From the NCBI RefSeq assembly GCF_034676545.1, contig NZ_JAUCBZ010000015.1, positions 1,209,001 through 1,273,000 on the forward strand: a stretch of DNA of 64,000 bases, written 5' to 3'. Of this stretch, positions 43,459 through 52,386 are shown in pieces (within the stretch, counting starts at the first letter, position 1; every line of letters begins with the position of its first letter). The translations under genes were made by a program, and so were the position numbers. The notes under the pieces were generated by a model. It had not been told where the DNA came from. It saw nothing but the letters and a program-made list of their open reading frames with translations, and made no database searches. Source of the stretch: Pararhodobacter sp. Its GTDB lineage: Bacteria > Pseudomonadota > Alphaproteobacteria > Rhodobacterales > Rhodobacteraceae.

Positions 43459-44661
43459 TTACGAGCCCGAGCCCGCAAAGCTGCGCGGTGCCGGTTCCAG
43501 GATCACCACCGCATTGTCGCGGATCGTTGCCAAGGCCAGCCCGCGCTGATTGGTGCCGTCCGGCATCAGGCGAAAGATCCCGTTGACGCCGACAAAGCCC
43601 GAGCCCTGCGTCAGCGACGCGCGGGACAAGGCCTCTGGTCCGCCGGTGCCCAGCAAGGCACCAATCGCGGCGATCCCGTCATAGGCAAGCCCGGCAATCG
43701 GGTGCGGAGCCTCGCCGTAGGCGGCGGTAAAGCGCGCCTCGAATTGCCCGGTCAGGGCCGGGTCGGGCATGGTGAACCAACCCTCTTGCAACCCGCGCAG
43801 TTGCAGTGTCGCGGGGGGCACGTTCCATTGCGTGATGCCCATGAACTGAAACTGAGGCGGCGCGATGCGGTTATCGGGCAGCAGTTGCGACAAGATCGGC
43901 AAAGCGCCCGCACTGTCGGCCGTGAACAGCACCGATTGCGCGCCCGAACTGCGCGCGCCCGAGGCAATGGCGGGCAGCGCGTTGACAATGCCTTGCTGCG
44001 AGAATTCATAGGTTTCCGAGCCGACGATGCGTGCGCCGGTGCCGTCGACCGCGCGGTTGACCGCCGCCATGACCAACTGCCCCGAGGTCGTGGCCTCGCC
44101 GACCACCATCACCTGTCCGCGGTTGTTGCGGGCCGCATATTCGAACACGCGCCGCGCGGCGTTGTCAGGCGTCAGGCCCAGCACAAACACGTTGTTGCCC
44201 GCAATCGCCGGGTTGTTGGAAAAGCTCAACACGTTCAGGCCATTTCCGGCCACGGCGATGCCAACGGCACTGGCTTCGGCGCTGCGCACCGGGCCCAGAA
44301 TGATCCCCGCGCCGTCATCCGCCGCCTGACGGGCCACTTGCGCGGCAATCGCCGGGTCGCCCTGTGTGTCATAGACCCGCAGGTTGATCTGCACGCCGGA
44401 CAGGTCCGCAACCGCCATCCGCGCCGCGTTTTCAAGGCTGGCAGCCAGAATGGCGTCCCCCTGCGTCGCAGAGCCGGACGGCAACAACAGCGCCACCATG
44501 ACGGGTTCATTCGGGTTGATCCGAGAGGTCAGGCCACCAAGGCCAGAGGGCATACAAGCGGACAAGGCCAATGCGCCGGTCAACGCCAAAAGCGCACGTC
44601 GGGTCGTGCGCGGCTGGATGAGGCTTTGGGCGTGGCGGGCTAGGGTTTTTACGAAGCGCAT
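43459..44661 (-). CDS. Penicillin-binding protein activator-like lipoprotein (LpoA-like, type I periplasmic binding fold)
   Basis: A 400-residue lipoprotein with a long N-terminus, hydrophobic core and lipobox LALSAC (Cys at about residue 36). The mature part is a type I periplasmic-binding-protein fold (VALLLPSGSATQGDAI, then GIILGPVRSAEA), as in the C-terminal domain of LpoA, which activates PBP1A in gammaproteobacteria. The N-terminal TPR domain of LpoA is absent, so a direct LpoA role is not certain. ATG 44661 has GAGGAG four bases upstream. It is divergent from rsmI and heads the glnD-murJ transcript, which fits an envelope role. Confidence 0.85.
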   Translation of the reverse strand: MRFVKTLARHAQSLIQPRTTRRALLALTGALALSACMPSGLGGLTSRINPNEPVMVALLLPSGSATQGDAILAASLENAARMAVADLSGVQINLRVYDTQGDPAIAAQVARQAADDGAGIILGPVRSAEASAVGIAVAGNGLNVLSFSNNPAIAGNNVFVLGLTPDNAARRVFEYAARNNRGQVMVVGEATTSGQLVMAAVNRAVDGTGARIVGSETYEFSQQGIVNALPAIASGARSSGAQSVLFTADSAGALPILSQLLPDNRIAPPQFQFMGITQWNVPPATLQLRGLQEGWFTMPDPALTGQFEARFTAAYGEAPHPIAGLAYDGIAAIGALLGTGGPEALSRASLTQGSGFVGVNGIFRLMPDGTNQRGLALATIRDNAVVILEPAPRSFAGSGS

Positions 44662-44753
44662 CGAACTCCTCACGGTGGCGGCTTGCGGCGGGCGTCGCCG
44701 CTTGCAACACTAAGGATTAGACCCGGTGAAGTAAACGTGTCAGGTGCAGTCGT

Positions 44754-45659
44754 ATGACTCATGAGCAAGAACCCGAGCATTCCGAACCGCTGTTTGCGGC
44801 CAGCCCGCGCCGCGTGCCGTCGGGGCTGCATCTGGTGGCCACGCCGATTGGTGCCGCGCGCGACATCACCCTGCGCACGCTGGACATTCTGGCCGGGGCC
44901 GATGTGCTGGCCGCCGAGGACACGCGCAGCTTGCGGCGCTTGATGGAAATGCACGGGGTGCGCGTGGCGGGGCGGCCCCTGTTGGCCTATCACGACCATA
45001 ACGGCGCACAGATGCGCCCGCGTCTGCTGGCCGCGCTGGCCGAGGGGAAATCGGTGGCCTTTGCGCCCGAAGCAGGCACGCCGATGGTCTCGGACCCCGG
45101 CTATCAGTTGGCGCGCGCGGCGATTGATGCGGGGTTTCCCGTGGTCGCCGCCCCCGGCGCCTCGGCGGTGCTGGCCGCGCTTGCGGTGGGTGGCCTGCCG
45201 ACAGATCGCTTTTGTTTCATGGGCTTCGCCCCCGCCCAGGCCGGGGCGCGCAAGCGCTTCTTGGCCGAGGCCGCGTTGATCCCGGCGACGCTGGCGTTTT
45301 ACGAATCCCCCAAGCGCATTCATCGAATGTTAGCGGAAGTGGCGGAAACTCTGGGCGAGACGCGGGCCTGTGCGCTGTGTCGCGAATTGACAAAACGCTA
45401 TGAGGAGGTCGTGCGCGGCACCGTGGCCGAGGTGGTCGCGCAGATTGAGGGACGGGATCTGAAGGGCGAAATCGTGCTGCTGGTCGGCCGCGCGCCCGAA
45501 GGGTCTGGCGCGGCGATTGATCTTGATGGCGCCTTGCGGGCGGCGCTTGACGGGTCAACTCTGCGTGAGGCGGTCGATGACGTTTCGGCGATGACCGGGT
45601 TGCCGCGACGGCAGGTGTATCAACGGGCGCTGGCCCTGACCCAAAAGGACGACGATTGA
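44754..45659 (+). CDS. rsmI: 16S rRNA (cytidine(1402)-2'-O)-methyltransferase
   Basis: A 301-residue SAM-dependent methyltransferase of the tetrapyrrole-methylase fold. It methylates the ribose of C1402 in the 16S decoding centre. The family motifs VATPIGAARDITLR, LAAEDTRSLRRL and PGASAVLAAL are clear. It forms an operon with yraN (stop and start overlap) and gshB, a typical alphaproteobacterial order, divergent from the PBP-activator-like gene. Confidence 0.95.
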   Translation: MTHEQEPEHSEPLFAASPRRVPSGLHLVATPIGAARDITLRTLDILAGADVLAAEDTRSLRRLMEMHGVRVAGRPLLAYHDHNGAQMRPRLLAALAEGKSVAFAPEAGTPMVSDPGYQLARAAIDAGFPVVAAPGASAVLAALAVGGLPTDRFCFMGFAPAQAGARKRFLAEAALIPATLAFYESPKRIHRMLAEVAETLGETRACALCRELTKRYEEVVRGTVAEVVAQIEGRDLKGEIVLLVGRAPEGSGAAIDLDGALRAALDGSTLREAVDDVSAMTGLPRRQVYQRALALTQKDDD

Positions 45660-46009
45660 GCGGTGCTGTCTCGTATCATGCCGGGCTTTCCGCCGAAGAT
45701 CAGGTCGCGCGCGACTATGTGCGGCGGGGATTTCCGGTTGCCGCGCGGCGTTGGCGCGGAAAGGGCGGCGAAATCGACCTGATCCTGCGCGATGGCGCGG
45801 GGTTCGTGTTCGTCGAGGTCAAGAAAAGCCGCGACCACGCGCGCGCCGCCGAACGGCTGCGCCCGCAACAGATGCAGCGCCTGTTCGCGGCCGCCAGCGA
45901 ATATCTGGGGCAATGCCCGACCGGGTTGGACACCTTCGCGCGGTTCGACGTGGCGCTGATTGATGCCCAAGGCCGGATTCAGATCCTTGAGAATGCCCTG
46001 AGCGGGTGA
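45656..46009 (+). CDS. UPF0102/YraN-family nuclease-like protein
   Basis: A 117-residue protein with a restriction-endonuclease-like core: GGEIDLILRD and FVFVEVKKSRD give the E-x-D-x(n)-E-x-K pattern of this fold. The function of YraN proteins is not settled; a role in nucleic-acid processing is inferred from the fold. The start is TTG at 45656, overlapping the rsmI stop (TTGA), which indicates translational coupling. Gene order rsmI-yraN is widely conserved. Confidence 0.9.
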   Translation: MSGAVSYHAGLSAEDQVARDYVRRGFPVAARRWRGKGGEIDLILRDGAGFVFVEVKKSRDHARAAERLRPQQMQRLFAAASEYLGQCPTGLDTFARFDVALIDAQGRIQILENALSG

Positions 46010-46105
46010 AACCTGCGCCAAGCCACGCGCGTGGCAATTGAAACTTCCGTGCGGCTGGGTCATCTAGGGAACAAGGATAAACCTCGGTAACCGGCTGGAG
46101 ATGCC

Positions 46106-47053
46106 ATGACACTGCGAATCGCTTTTCAAATGGATCCGATCAACGCGGTGAACATCAACGCCGACAGCTCGTTTCGCCTCGCCGAAGAGGCGCAGGCGCG
46201 TGGCCATGAGCTGTTCTATTACACGCCCGACCGCCTGACCTTTGATGAGGGGCGCGTGGTGGCCCGCGCCTGGCCGCTCAAGGTGCAGCGCGTCCAGGGC
46301 GATCACGCGCATCTGGGCGATGAAATCACGCTGGATCTGTCCACCGTCGATGTCGTTTGGCTGCGCCAGGATCCGCCATTCGACATGGCCTATATCACCT
46401 CGACGCATCTGCTGGACATGATCCGCGACACGACGCTGGTGGTGAATGACCCGTTCTGGGTGCGTAACTACCCGGAGAAACTGCTGGTTTTGCGGTTCCA
46501 GGACCTGACGCCGCCGACCATGATCGCGCGCACGCTGCATGACATTCGCGCCTTCAAGCACCGTCACGGCGACATCATCCTCAAGCCGCTCTATGGCAAT
46601 GGCGGCGCGGGGGTGTTCCGGCTGGATACCGAGGACCGCAATCTGGCGTCGCTGCATGAATTGTTCACCGGCTTCTCGCGCGAGCCGCTGATCGTGCAGA
46701 AATTCCTGCCCGCAGTGTCCAAGGGCGACAAGCGGGTGATTCTGGTCGATGGCGAACCCGTTGGCGCGATCAACCGCGTCCCCGCCAAGGGCGAGACGCG
46801 TTCGAACATGCATGTGGGCGGGCGCGCCGAAAAAACGGACCTGACCGACCGCGACCGCGAGATTTGCGCCAAGATCGGGCCATTGTTGCGCGAAAAAGGG
46901 CAGGTGTTTGTCGGCATCGACGTGATCGGCGACTGGCTGACCGAGATCAACCTGACCTCGCCCACCGGCATCCAGGAACTGGAGCGTTTTGACGGGATCA
47001 ATGTCGCCGGAAAAATCTGGGACGCCATCGAGGCGCGCCGTGCCGGGGCATGA
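46106..47053 (+). CDS. gshB: Glutathione synthetase
   Basis: A 315-residue ATP-grasp enzyme that joins gamma-glutamylcysteine and glycine. Seen are the N-terminal MDPINAVNINADSSF, the substrate segment WLRQDPPFDMAYI, the ATP-binding ILKPLYGNGGAGVFRL and the metal site EINLTSPTG. Length matches bacterial GshB. It follows yraN after 96 bp, and its stop overlaps the next gene by four bases. gshA is not in the window. Confidence 0.97.
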   Translation: MTLRIAFQMDPINAVNINADSSFRLAEEAQARGHELFYYTPDRLTFDEGRVVARAWPLKVQRVQGDHAHLGDEITLDLSTVDVVWLRQDPPFDMAYITSTHLLDMIRDTTLVVNDPFWVRNYPEKLLVLRFQDLTPPTMIARTLHDIRAFKHRHGDIILKPLYGNGGAGVFRLDTEDRNLASLHELFTGFSREPLIVQKFLPAVSKGDKRVILVDGEPVGAINRVPAKGETRSNMHVGGRAEKTDLTDRDREICAKIGPLLREKGQVFVGIDVIGDWLTEINLTSPTGIQELERFDGINVAGKIWDAIEARRAGA

Positions 47054-47958
47054 CGTGGCAAGCGCGGGCAATCAATCAGCTCTGTCGGCTGACCATCCGG
47101 CGCGCCTTTGCCCGCCAGAGTGACCCGGTTGCGACTCGCCGCGCCATAAACCGCCTGTCGCGACTTGGCGCCTGGTCGCCGCCCCTCTCGCTGAGCCAGG
47201 AGGGGCGGATCGGCGGCGTGTCGGGGCTGTGGATTTCGAACCAGCGCCAGAATGACACGGTTGTTCTGTATTTTCACGGCGGCGCCTATCTGTTCGGCAG
47301 CCCTGAAACCCATGAGACGATGCTGGCCGCCTTGGCGCAGCGCACCCGCGGTTGGGTGTTTGCGCCGCGCTATCGTCTGGCACCCGAACACCCGTTTCCC
47401 GCCGCGTTCGACGATGCGGTTGCCGCGTGGGATGGGTTGTTGGCGCGGGGCTATGATCCGCGCGATATCGTGATTGGCGGCGATTCGGCGGGTGGCGGCC
47501 TGGCGCTGGCGCTGTTGTCGCATTTGCTGAACCGCGGCCAAAGCCCGGCCGGTCTGTTTGCGTATTCCCCCTGGACCGATCTCACGCTGTCGGGGGCTTC
47601 GCTGGTGACCAATGCCGCGCGCGAGCATATTCTGGCCGCCAATCGTTTCACCGAGGTGCGGCGGTTGATTTTGGGGGGCGCGCGGCCCCAGGATGCCGCC
47701 GATCCCCGGCTCTCGCCGATCCACGCCAGCTTCCCCGCGCCGCCGCCGATCCAGATCCATGTCGCGGAATCCGAAGTGCTGCGCGATGATTCGCTCCGGA
47801 TGCGCAGCCGCGTGCCCGAGGCCGAGATCAAACTGGCCGGCGACCTGCCGCATGTGTGGACCTTGCTCCACAATCTCATGCCCGAGGCCCGCGCCACTCT
47901 GGATGAGACGGCAGCATTCATCCGGTCGTGTGCGCACCAACCGTCAGGCGAAAACTGA
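47050..47958 (+). CDS. HSL-family alpha/beta hydrolase (esterase)
   Basis: A 302-residue hormone-sensitive-lipase-type esterase. The oxyanion motif is HGGAYLFG, the nucleophile elbow GDSAGGG, with an acid in VAESEVLRDD and His in LPHVWTLLH. It should hydrolyse short-chain esters in the cytoplasm. It overlaps gshB by ATGA, so it is the last gene of the rsmI-yraN-gshB operon, and it overlaps the convergent comM gene by 41 bp. Natural substrate unknown. Confidence 0.9.
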   Translation: MTWQARAINQLCRLTIRRAFARQSDPVATRRAINRLSRLGAWSPPLSLSQEGRIGGVSGLWISNQRQNDTVVLYFHGGAYLFGSPETHETMLAALAQRTRGWVFAPRYRLAPEHPFPAAFDDAVAAWDGLLARGYDPRDIVIGGDSAGGGLALALLSHLLNRGQSPAGLFAYSPWTDLTLSGASLVTNAAREHILAANRFTEVRRLILGGARPQDAADPRLSPIHASFPAPPPIQIHVAESEVLRDDSLRMRSRVPEAEIKLAGDLPHVWTLLHNLMPEARATLDETAAFIRSCAHQPSGEN

Positions 47959-49438
47959 CCGCTTCGGCGACATGCGGCTGGCGCACCGTGTCGCTGCCCT
48001 CCAGATCGGCAATCGTGCGCGCAACCCGCAAAACGCGGTGATAGCCGCGCGCGGTCAGGCCAAAACGATCCGCAACGCGGGTCAACAGGGCGCGCCCGTC
48101 GGCATCTGGCGTGGCGATCTCCTCCAGCAGCGCGCCCTCGGCATCGGCATTCACCCGAACCTGTGGCAGCGTGGCAAACCGTGTCGCCTGCACCTGCCGA
48201 GCCTGCGCGACCTGCGCGGCAATCTGCGCCGAGCTTTCCCCGGTGGCGGGCAGGTCCAGATCCGACCACGCGACCGGCGGCACCTCGATGCGCAGGTCGA
48301 AACGGTCCATCAACGGGCCAGAGATGCGCCCCATATAATCATCGCCGCAACCGGGTGCGCGCGCACAGGCGCGGGCGGGTTCCGCCAAATAGCCGCAGCG
48401 GCAGGGATTCGCCGCCGCGACCAGCAAAAACCGGCAGGGATAGCGCGTGTGGGCATTGGCGCGCGCCACGACGACTTCGCCGGTCTCGATGGGTTGGCGC
48501 AGGGTTTCCAAGACGGTGCGCGGGAACTCGGGGAATTCATCCATGAACAACACACCATTATGCGCGAGGCTGATTTCGCCCGGTTTCGCGTTGCGCCCGC
48601 CGCCGACGATTGCCGCGACCGAGGCGGTGTGATGGGGCTCGCGGAACGGCCTTTGGCGGGAAATCCCGCCTTCGTCCAGAAGCCCGGCGAGCGACTGGAT
48701 CATCGAGGTTTCCAGGGCCTCGGCGGGCGAAAGCGGCGGCAAGATGCCCGGTAACCGCGCCGCCAGCATGGATTTTCCCGAACCGGGCGAGCCAACCATC
48801 AGCATGTGATGCCGCCCCGCGGCGGCGATGATCAAGGCGCGTTTCGCCCGTTCCTGGCCCTTCACATCGCGCAGATCGCGTTGCGTCGTGTCGCGCGCCA
48901 CCTCGCCGGGTTGGGCGCGGGGCAGGGGGGCTTGGCCGGTGAAATGGCGGATCGCGTCGCTCAGGGTGGCGGGGGCAAAGACCCGTGCTGCCCCCACCCA
49001 GGCGGCCTCGGCGCCGCAGGGTTTCGGGCAGACCAGCGCGCAATCCTCGGCGGCGGCGGCCATCGCCGCGGGTAATGCGCCGACCACCGCAACCAACGTG
49101 CCGTCCAGCGCCAATTCGCCCAGCGACACGGTTTGTGCGAGGTCTTCGGGCGGGATGATGCCCAGCGCGGCCAGCAGGGCCAGCGCAATCGGCAGGTCGA
49201 AATGCGAGCCTGCCTTGGGCAGGTCGGCGGGCGACAGGTTGATGGTGATGCGGCGCGGCGGCAGGGCGATGGAGAGCGAGGAAAACGCCGCGCGCACCCG
49301 TTCGCGCGCCTCGGACACCGCCTTGTCGGGCAGGCCGACGATATGGAACGCGGGCAGGCCGGGCGAGAGCACGCATTGCGCCTCGACGATCCGCGCGTCG
49401 ATCCCCTCAAAGGCCACAGTGCGCGCCCGTGCCAGCAT
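47918..49438 (-). CDS. comM: ComM/YifB-family magnesium-chelatase-like AAA+ ATPase
   Basis: A 506-residue AAA+ protein. The N-terminal Lon-like domain opens with ARTVAFEGIDARIV. The ATPase core has Walker A GSPGSGKSM, Walker B GVLFMDEFPEF and sensor region RYPCRFLLVAAANPCRCG. A cysteine cluster (PCRCGYL, then CARAPGCG) lies in the usual zinc-like insert. A C-terminal helical domain ends it. ComM is a hexameric branch-migration helicase in natural transformation and is widely kept even where competence is unknown. ATG 49438 is preferred to GTG 49444 by spacing to a G-run. Confidence 0.92.
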   Translation of the reverse strand: MLARARTVAFEGIDARIVEAQCVLSPGLPAFHIVGLPDKAVSEARERVRAAFSSLSIALPPRRITINLSPADLPKAGSHFDLPIALALLAALGIIPPEDLAQTVSLGELALDGTLVAVVGALPAAMAAAAEDCALVCPKPCGAEAAWVGAARVFAPATLSDAIRHFTGQAPLPRAQPGEVARDTTQRDLRDVKGQERAKRALIIAAAGRHHMLMVGSPGSGKSMLAARLPGILPPLSPAEALETSMIQSLAGLLDEGGISRQRPFREPHHTASVAAIVGGGRNAKPGEISLAHNGVLFMDEFPEFPRTVLETLRQPIETGEVVVARANAHTRYPCRFLLVAAANPCRCGYLAEPARACARAPGCGDDYMGRISGPLMDRFDLRIEVPPVAWSDLDLPATGESSAQIAAQVAQARQVQATRFATLPQVRVNADAEGALLEEIATPDADGRALLTRVADRFGLTARGYHRVLRVARTIADLEGSDTVRQPHVAEAVSFRLTVGAHTTG

Positions 49439-49555
49439 ATCCACCCCCAGTTTGACCCGATCCTAAAGGTTAACTGGTTAGCAAAGGGTAAACGGACGTC
49501 CGCTGGGCTTTGCTTTATCGCAAAGTCCGACGTGGAGTCGGGCGATAGACTGGTC

Positions 49556-49572
49556 GGCGACTGGAGGTCGCC
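49556..49572 (+). promoter_or_regulatory. Hairpin that presents the ribosome site of the DfsB-like gene
   Basis: GGCGAC (49556-49561) and GTCGCC (49567-49572) form a perfect stem directly before the ATG at 49573, with the Shine-Dalgarno TGGAG as the loop. It could modulate translation start. Confidence 0.5.
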
Positions 49573-50070
49573 ATGCCCGCTGCCCAGAACCACGCCGAGT
49601 TGCTCACCGTCACCAAATTGGAATTCGCCAAGCTGCAAACGCTTTTGGCCGGGGTTGATCCGGGGCGTGTGGACCGACCCGATGCCGACGGCTGGACCAT
49701 ACGCGAGGTGATTGCGCACCGGGCGCATTGGGTGGTGTTGTTCCTGCATTGGCGGGCTGCGGCGTTGGCGGGGCATGACGTGCAGACCCCGGCACCGGGC
49801 TATAAATGGAACCAGTTGACGGCATACAATGCCTTGGTCCGAGAACAGGCGGCAGGGCGGGATTGGGCGCAGGTAAACGCGGACCTCAGCGCCGCGCACG
49901 GACGGTTGCTGGCCTGTCTGGAGGCGGCGGATGATGCCGAGCTGTACACAAAACACCTTTATCCGTGGATGAATGACTGGACGCTTGGCCGCTGGGCCGA
50001 GGCAGCCGGGGCCAGTCATTACCGGTCAGCGGCGAAAACGATTCGCAAGATGCTGCGGGAACCGGGCTAG
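49573..50070 (+). CDS. ClbS/DfsB-family four-helix-bundle protein
   Basis: A 165-residue DinB-like helical bundle protein. The family pattern is seen in the early KLEFAKLQTLLAGV helix, the WTIREVIAHRAHWV stretch with its conserved His and Trp, and GYKWNQLTAYNA. Relatives include ClbS, the colibactin self-resistance hydrolase, and DfsB proteins of unknown role. No biosynthetic cluster is nearby, so a housekeeping or detoxifying function is more likely than self-resistance. It starts within a small hairpin and is convergent with tuf. Confidence 0.85.
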   Translation: MPAAQNHAELLTVTKLEFAKLQTLLAGVDPGRVDRPDADGWTIREVIAHRAHWVVLFLHWRAAALAGHDVQTPAPGYKWNQLTAYNALVREQAAGRDWAQVNADLSAAHGRLLACLEAADDAELYTKHLYPWMNDWTLGRWAEAAGASHYRSAAKTIRKMLREPG

Positions 50071-50128
50071 GGGCCGCGGGTCTGCGCGGTGGTCATGGCG
50101 CAGGAATGGGTCCGGATTCGGACCATGG

Positions 50129-50156
50129 AAAAGGCGCGCAGGTTGCCCTGCGCGCC
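50129..50156 (-). terminator. Rho-independent terminator of tuf (reverse strand)
   Basis: The stem GGCGCGCAGG/CCTGCGCGCC (50133-50142 with 50147-50156) has a 4-nt loop and is followed on the reverse strand by TTTT (complement of 50129-50132). A smaller hairpin GGTCCG/CGGACC (50109-50124) follows. Confidence 0.85.
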
Positions 50157-50170
50157 CCGAGATCTGGTTC

Positions 50171-50194
50171 GGTGCGTGCAAGCACGCACCCTAC
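50171..50194. repeat. Dispersed 24-bp palindromic element (single copy) 3' of tuf
   Basis: Begins GGTGCGTGCAAGCACGCACC and ends CTAC; it is the exact reverse complement of the copy at 31697-31720. It lies 3 bp past the tuf stop and before the terminator. Confidence 0.85.
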
Positions 50195-50197
50195 ACC

Positions 50198-51373
<1,176 letters not shown>

Positions 51374-51614
51374 GATGGCTTCTCCTCAATTCTTGGTCAG
51401 CGCAGCGGGGGAAGCCCCGCCCTACGGGTCGGTGTCGAGCGCGGCGGGCCCTCTCAAGGCGTCTCAGCCCAGACCAATGGACCCGCACAACTGGCAAGCC
51501 GCGTCGCGCGCGAGATAAAGGCGGGGCGCAGGAAAATCAAGCGCATTGGCGCATTTGGCGGTCAATATTCGCCCGATCGCCGGATTTACGCGGCGGCGCC
51601 CGCTTTGGCTTGCG

Positions 51615-52298
51615 TTACGACCCGGTCGGCAACCCGGTGACCGAGGCGCAACGATCAACCTCGGGCGCTTCGCTGGATGCGGCACGGGTCACGCGCGGCG
51701 GAGTCGCACTGTCCGCTTCGGCATCGACCGCCGGGTCGCCACCATCCTGGCCATGCTGGAACCATTCGGGGTTTTCCGCCAGCCAGTTCTCGATGCGGAT
51801 CGCCGCGTTCTGCGCCAGAACCTGCATCTGCTGTTCGGCGGTCTGGGTCAGGCCCGAGCCAACAAGACTGGTGCCCGAGGCGCTTTCCAGCACGGTGAAT
51901 TGTTCGGGTTCATCATTCAGCGGCCGCCCCAGCACATCGTCCCAGACGTTGGTGCTGATGATCAGCGCCGAGCGTGGCGAGGCGACGATCGGGATGCCCG
52001 GAACCGCCAGCACATAGGCATCCAGATGCATGGCGATATGATACAGGCGATCCCCGTCATAGCGGCCAAAACGACGGTCAACCTCGGCGCGGATCAGCCG
52101 CGAGAATTCCTCCAGATCGGCTTCGCGCGACAGCGGTCCTTGCACCGCGTCATTGATGGTGACGATGTTGTAACACAACCGGAAATCACCCAATTCGGCC
52201 CGTTCCTCTCCCAGTATCGCACCATTGGCACAGGCCGACAGCAGCCCGGCGGCGGCGAGCAGGGCGAGTTTGCGAAAGGGCAGGCGTGGTGTCAGCAT
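51615..52298 (-). CDS. Putative lipoprotein, DUF4136-like size
   Basis: A 227-residue lipoprotein with basic N-terminus, hydrophobic core and lipobox AGLLSAC (Cys at about residue 23). The mature part runs FRLCYNIVTINDAVQGPL, then VDRRFGRYDGDRLYHIAMHLDAYV, and has a low-complexity acidic, Ala-rich C-terminus (GGDPAVDAEADSATPP). I do not recognise the domain with confidence. It lies between tuf and parC on the same strand with spaces of 241 and 88 bp, so it probably has its own promoter. The upstream 241-bp space before tuf contains no gene I can support. Confidence 0.75.
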   Translation of the reverse strand: MLTPRLPFRKLALLAAAGLLSACANGAILGEERAELGDFRLCYNIVTINDAVQGPLSREADLEEFSRLIRAEVDRRFGRYDGDRLYHIAMHLDAYVLAVPGIPIVASPRSALIISTNVWDDVLGRPLNDEPEQFTVLESASGTSLVGSGLTQTAEQQMQVLAQNAAIRIENWLAENPEWFQHGQDGGDPAVDAEADSATPPRVTRAASSEAPEVDRCASVTGLPTGS

Positions 52299-52386
52299 GG
52301 CGATTTCCCGGGTTCTGAACTTTCTAGCCTTAGCGGAATGCCCCCGGCATGGCAACGCCGACGGCGCGGCTTGACCCGGTTTGACA

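Noticed and set aside
40687..44643. A 1318-codon open frame on the forward strand opposite glnD and the lipoprotein gene
   Set aside because: It is the antisense shadow of two well-identified genes; the translation is Arg/His/Gln-rich with no domains, as expected in high-GC DNA with strong third-position GC bias.
49573..50070. ClbS-like protein as colibactin-type self-resistance
   Set aside because: No polyketide or peptide synthetase genes are near; DfsB-like proteins are widespread without such clusters.
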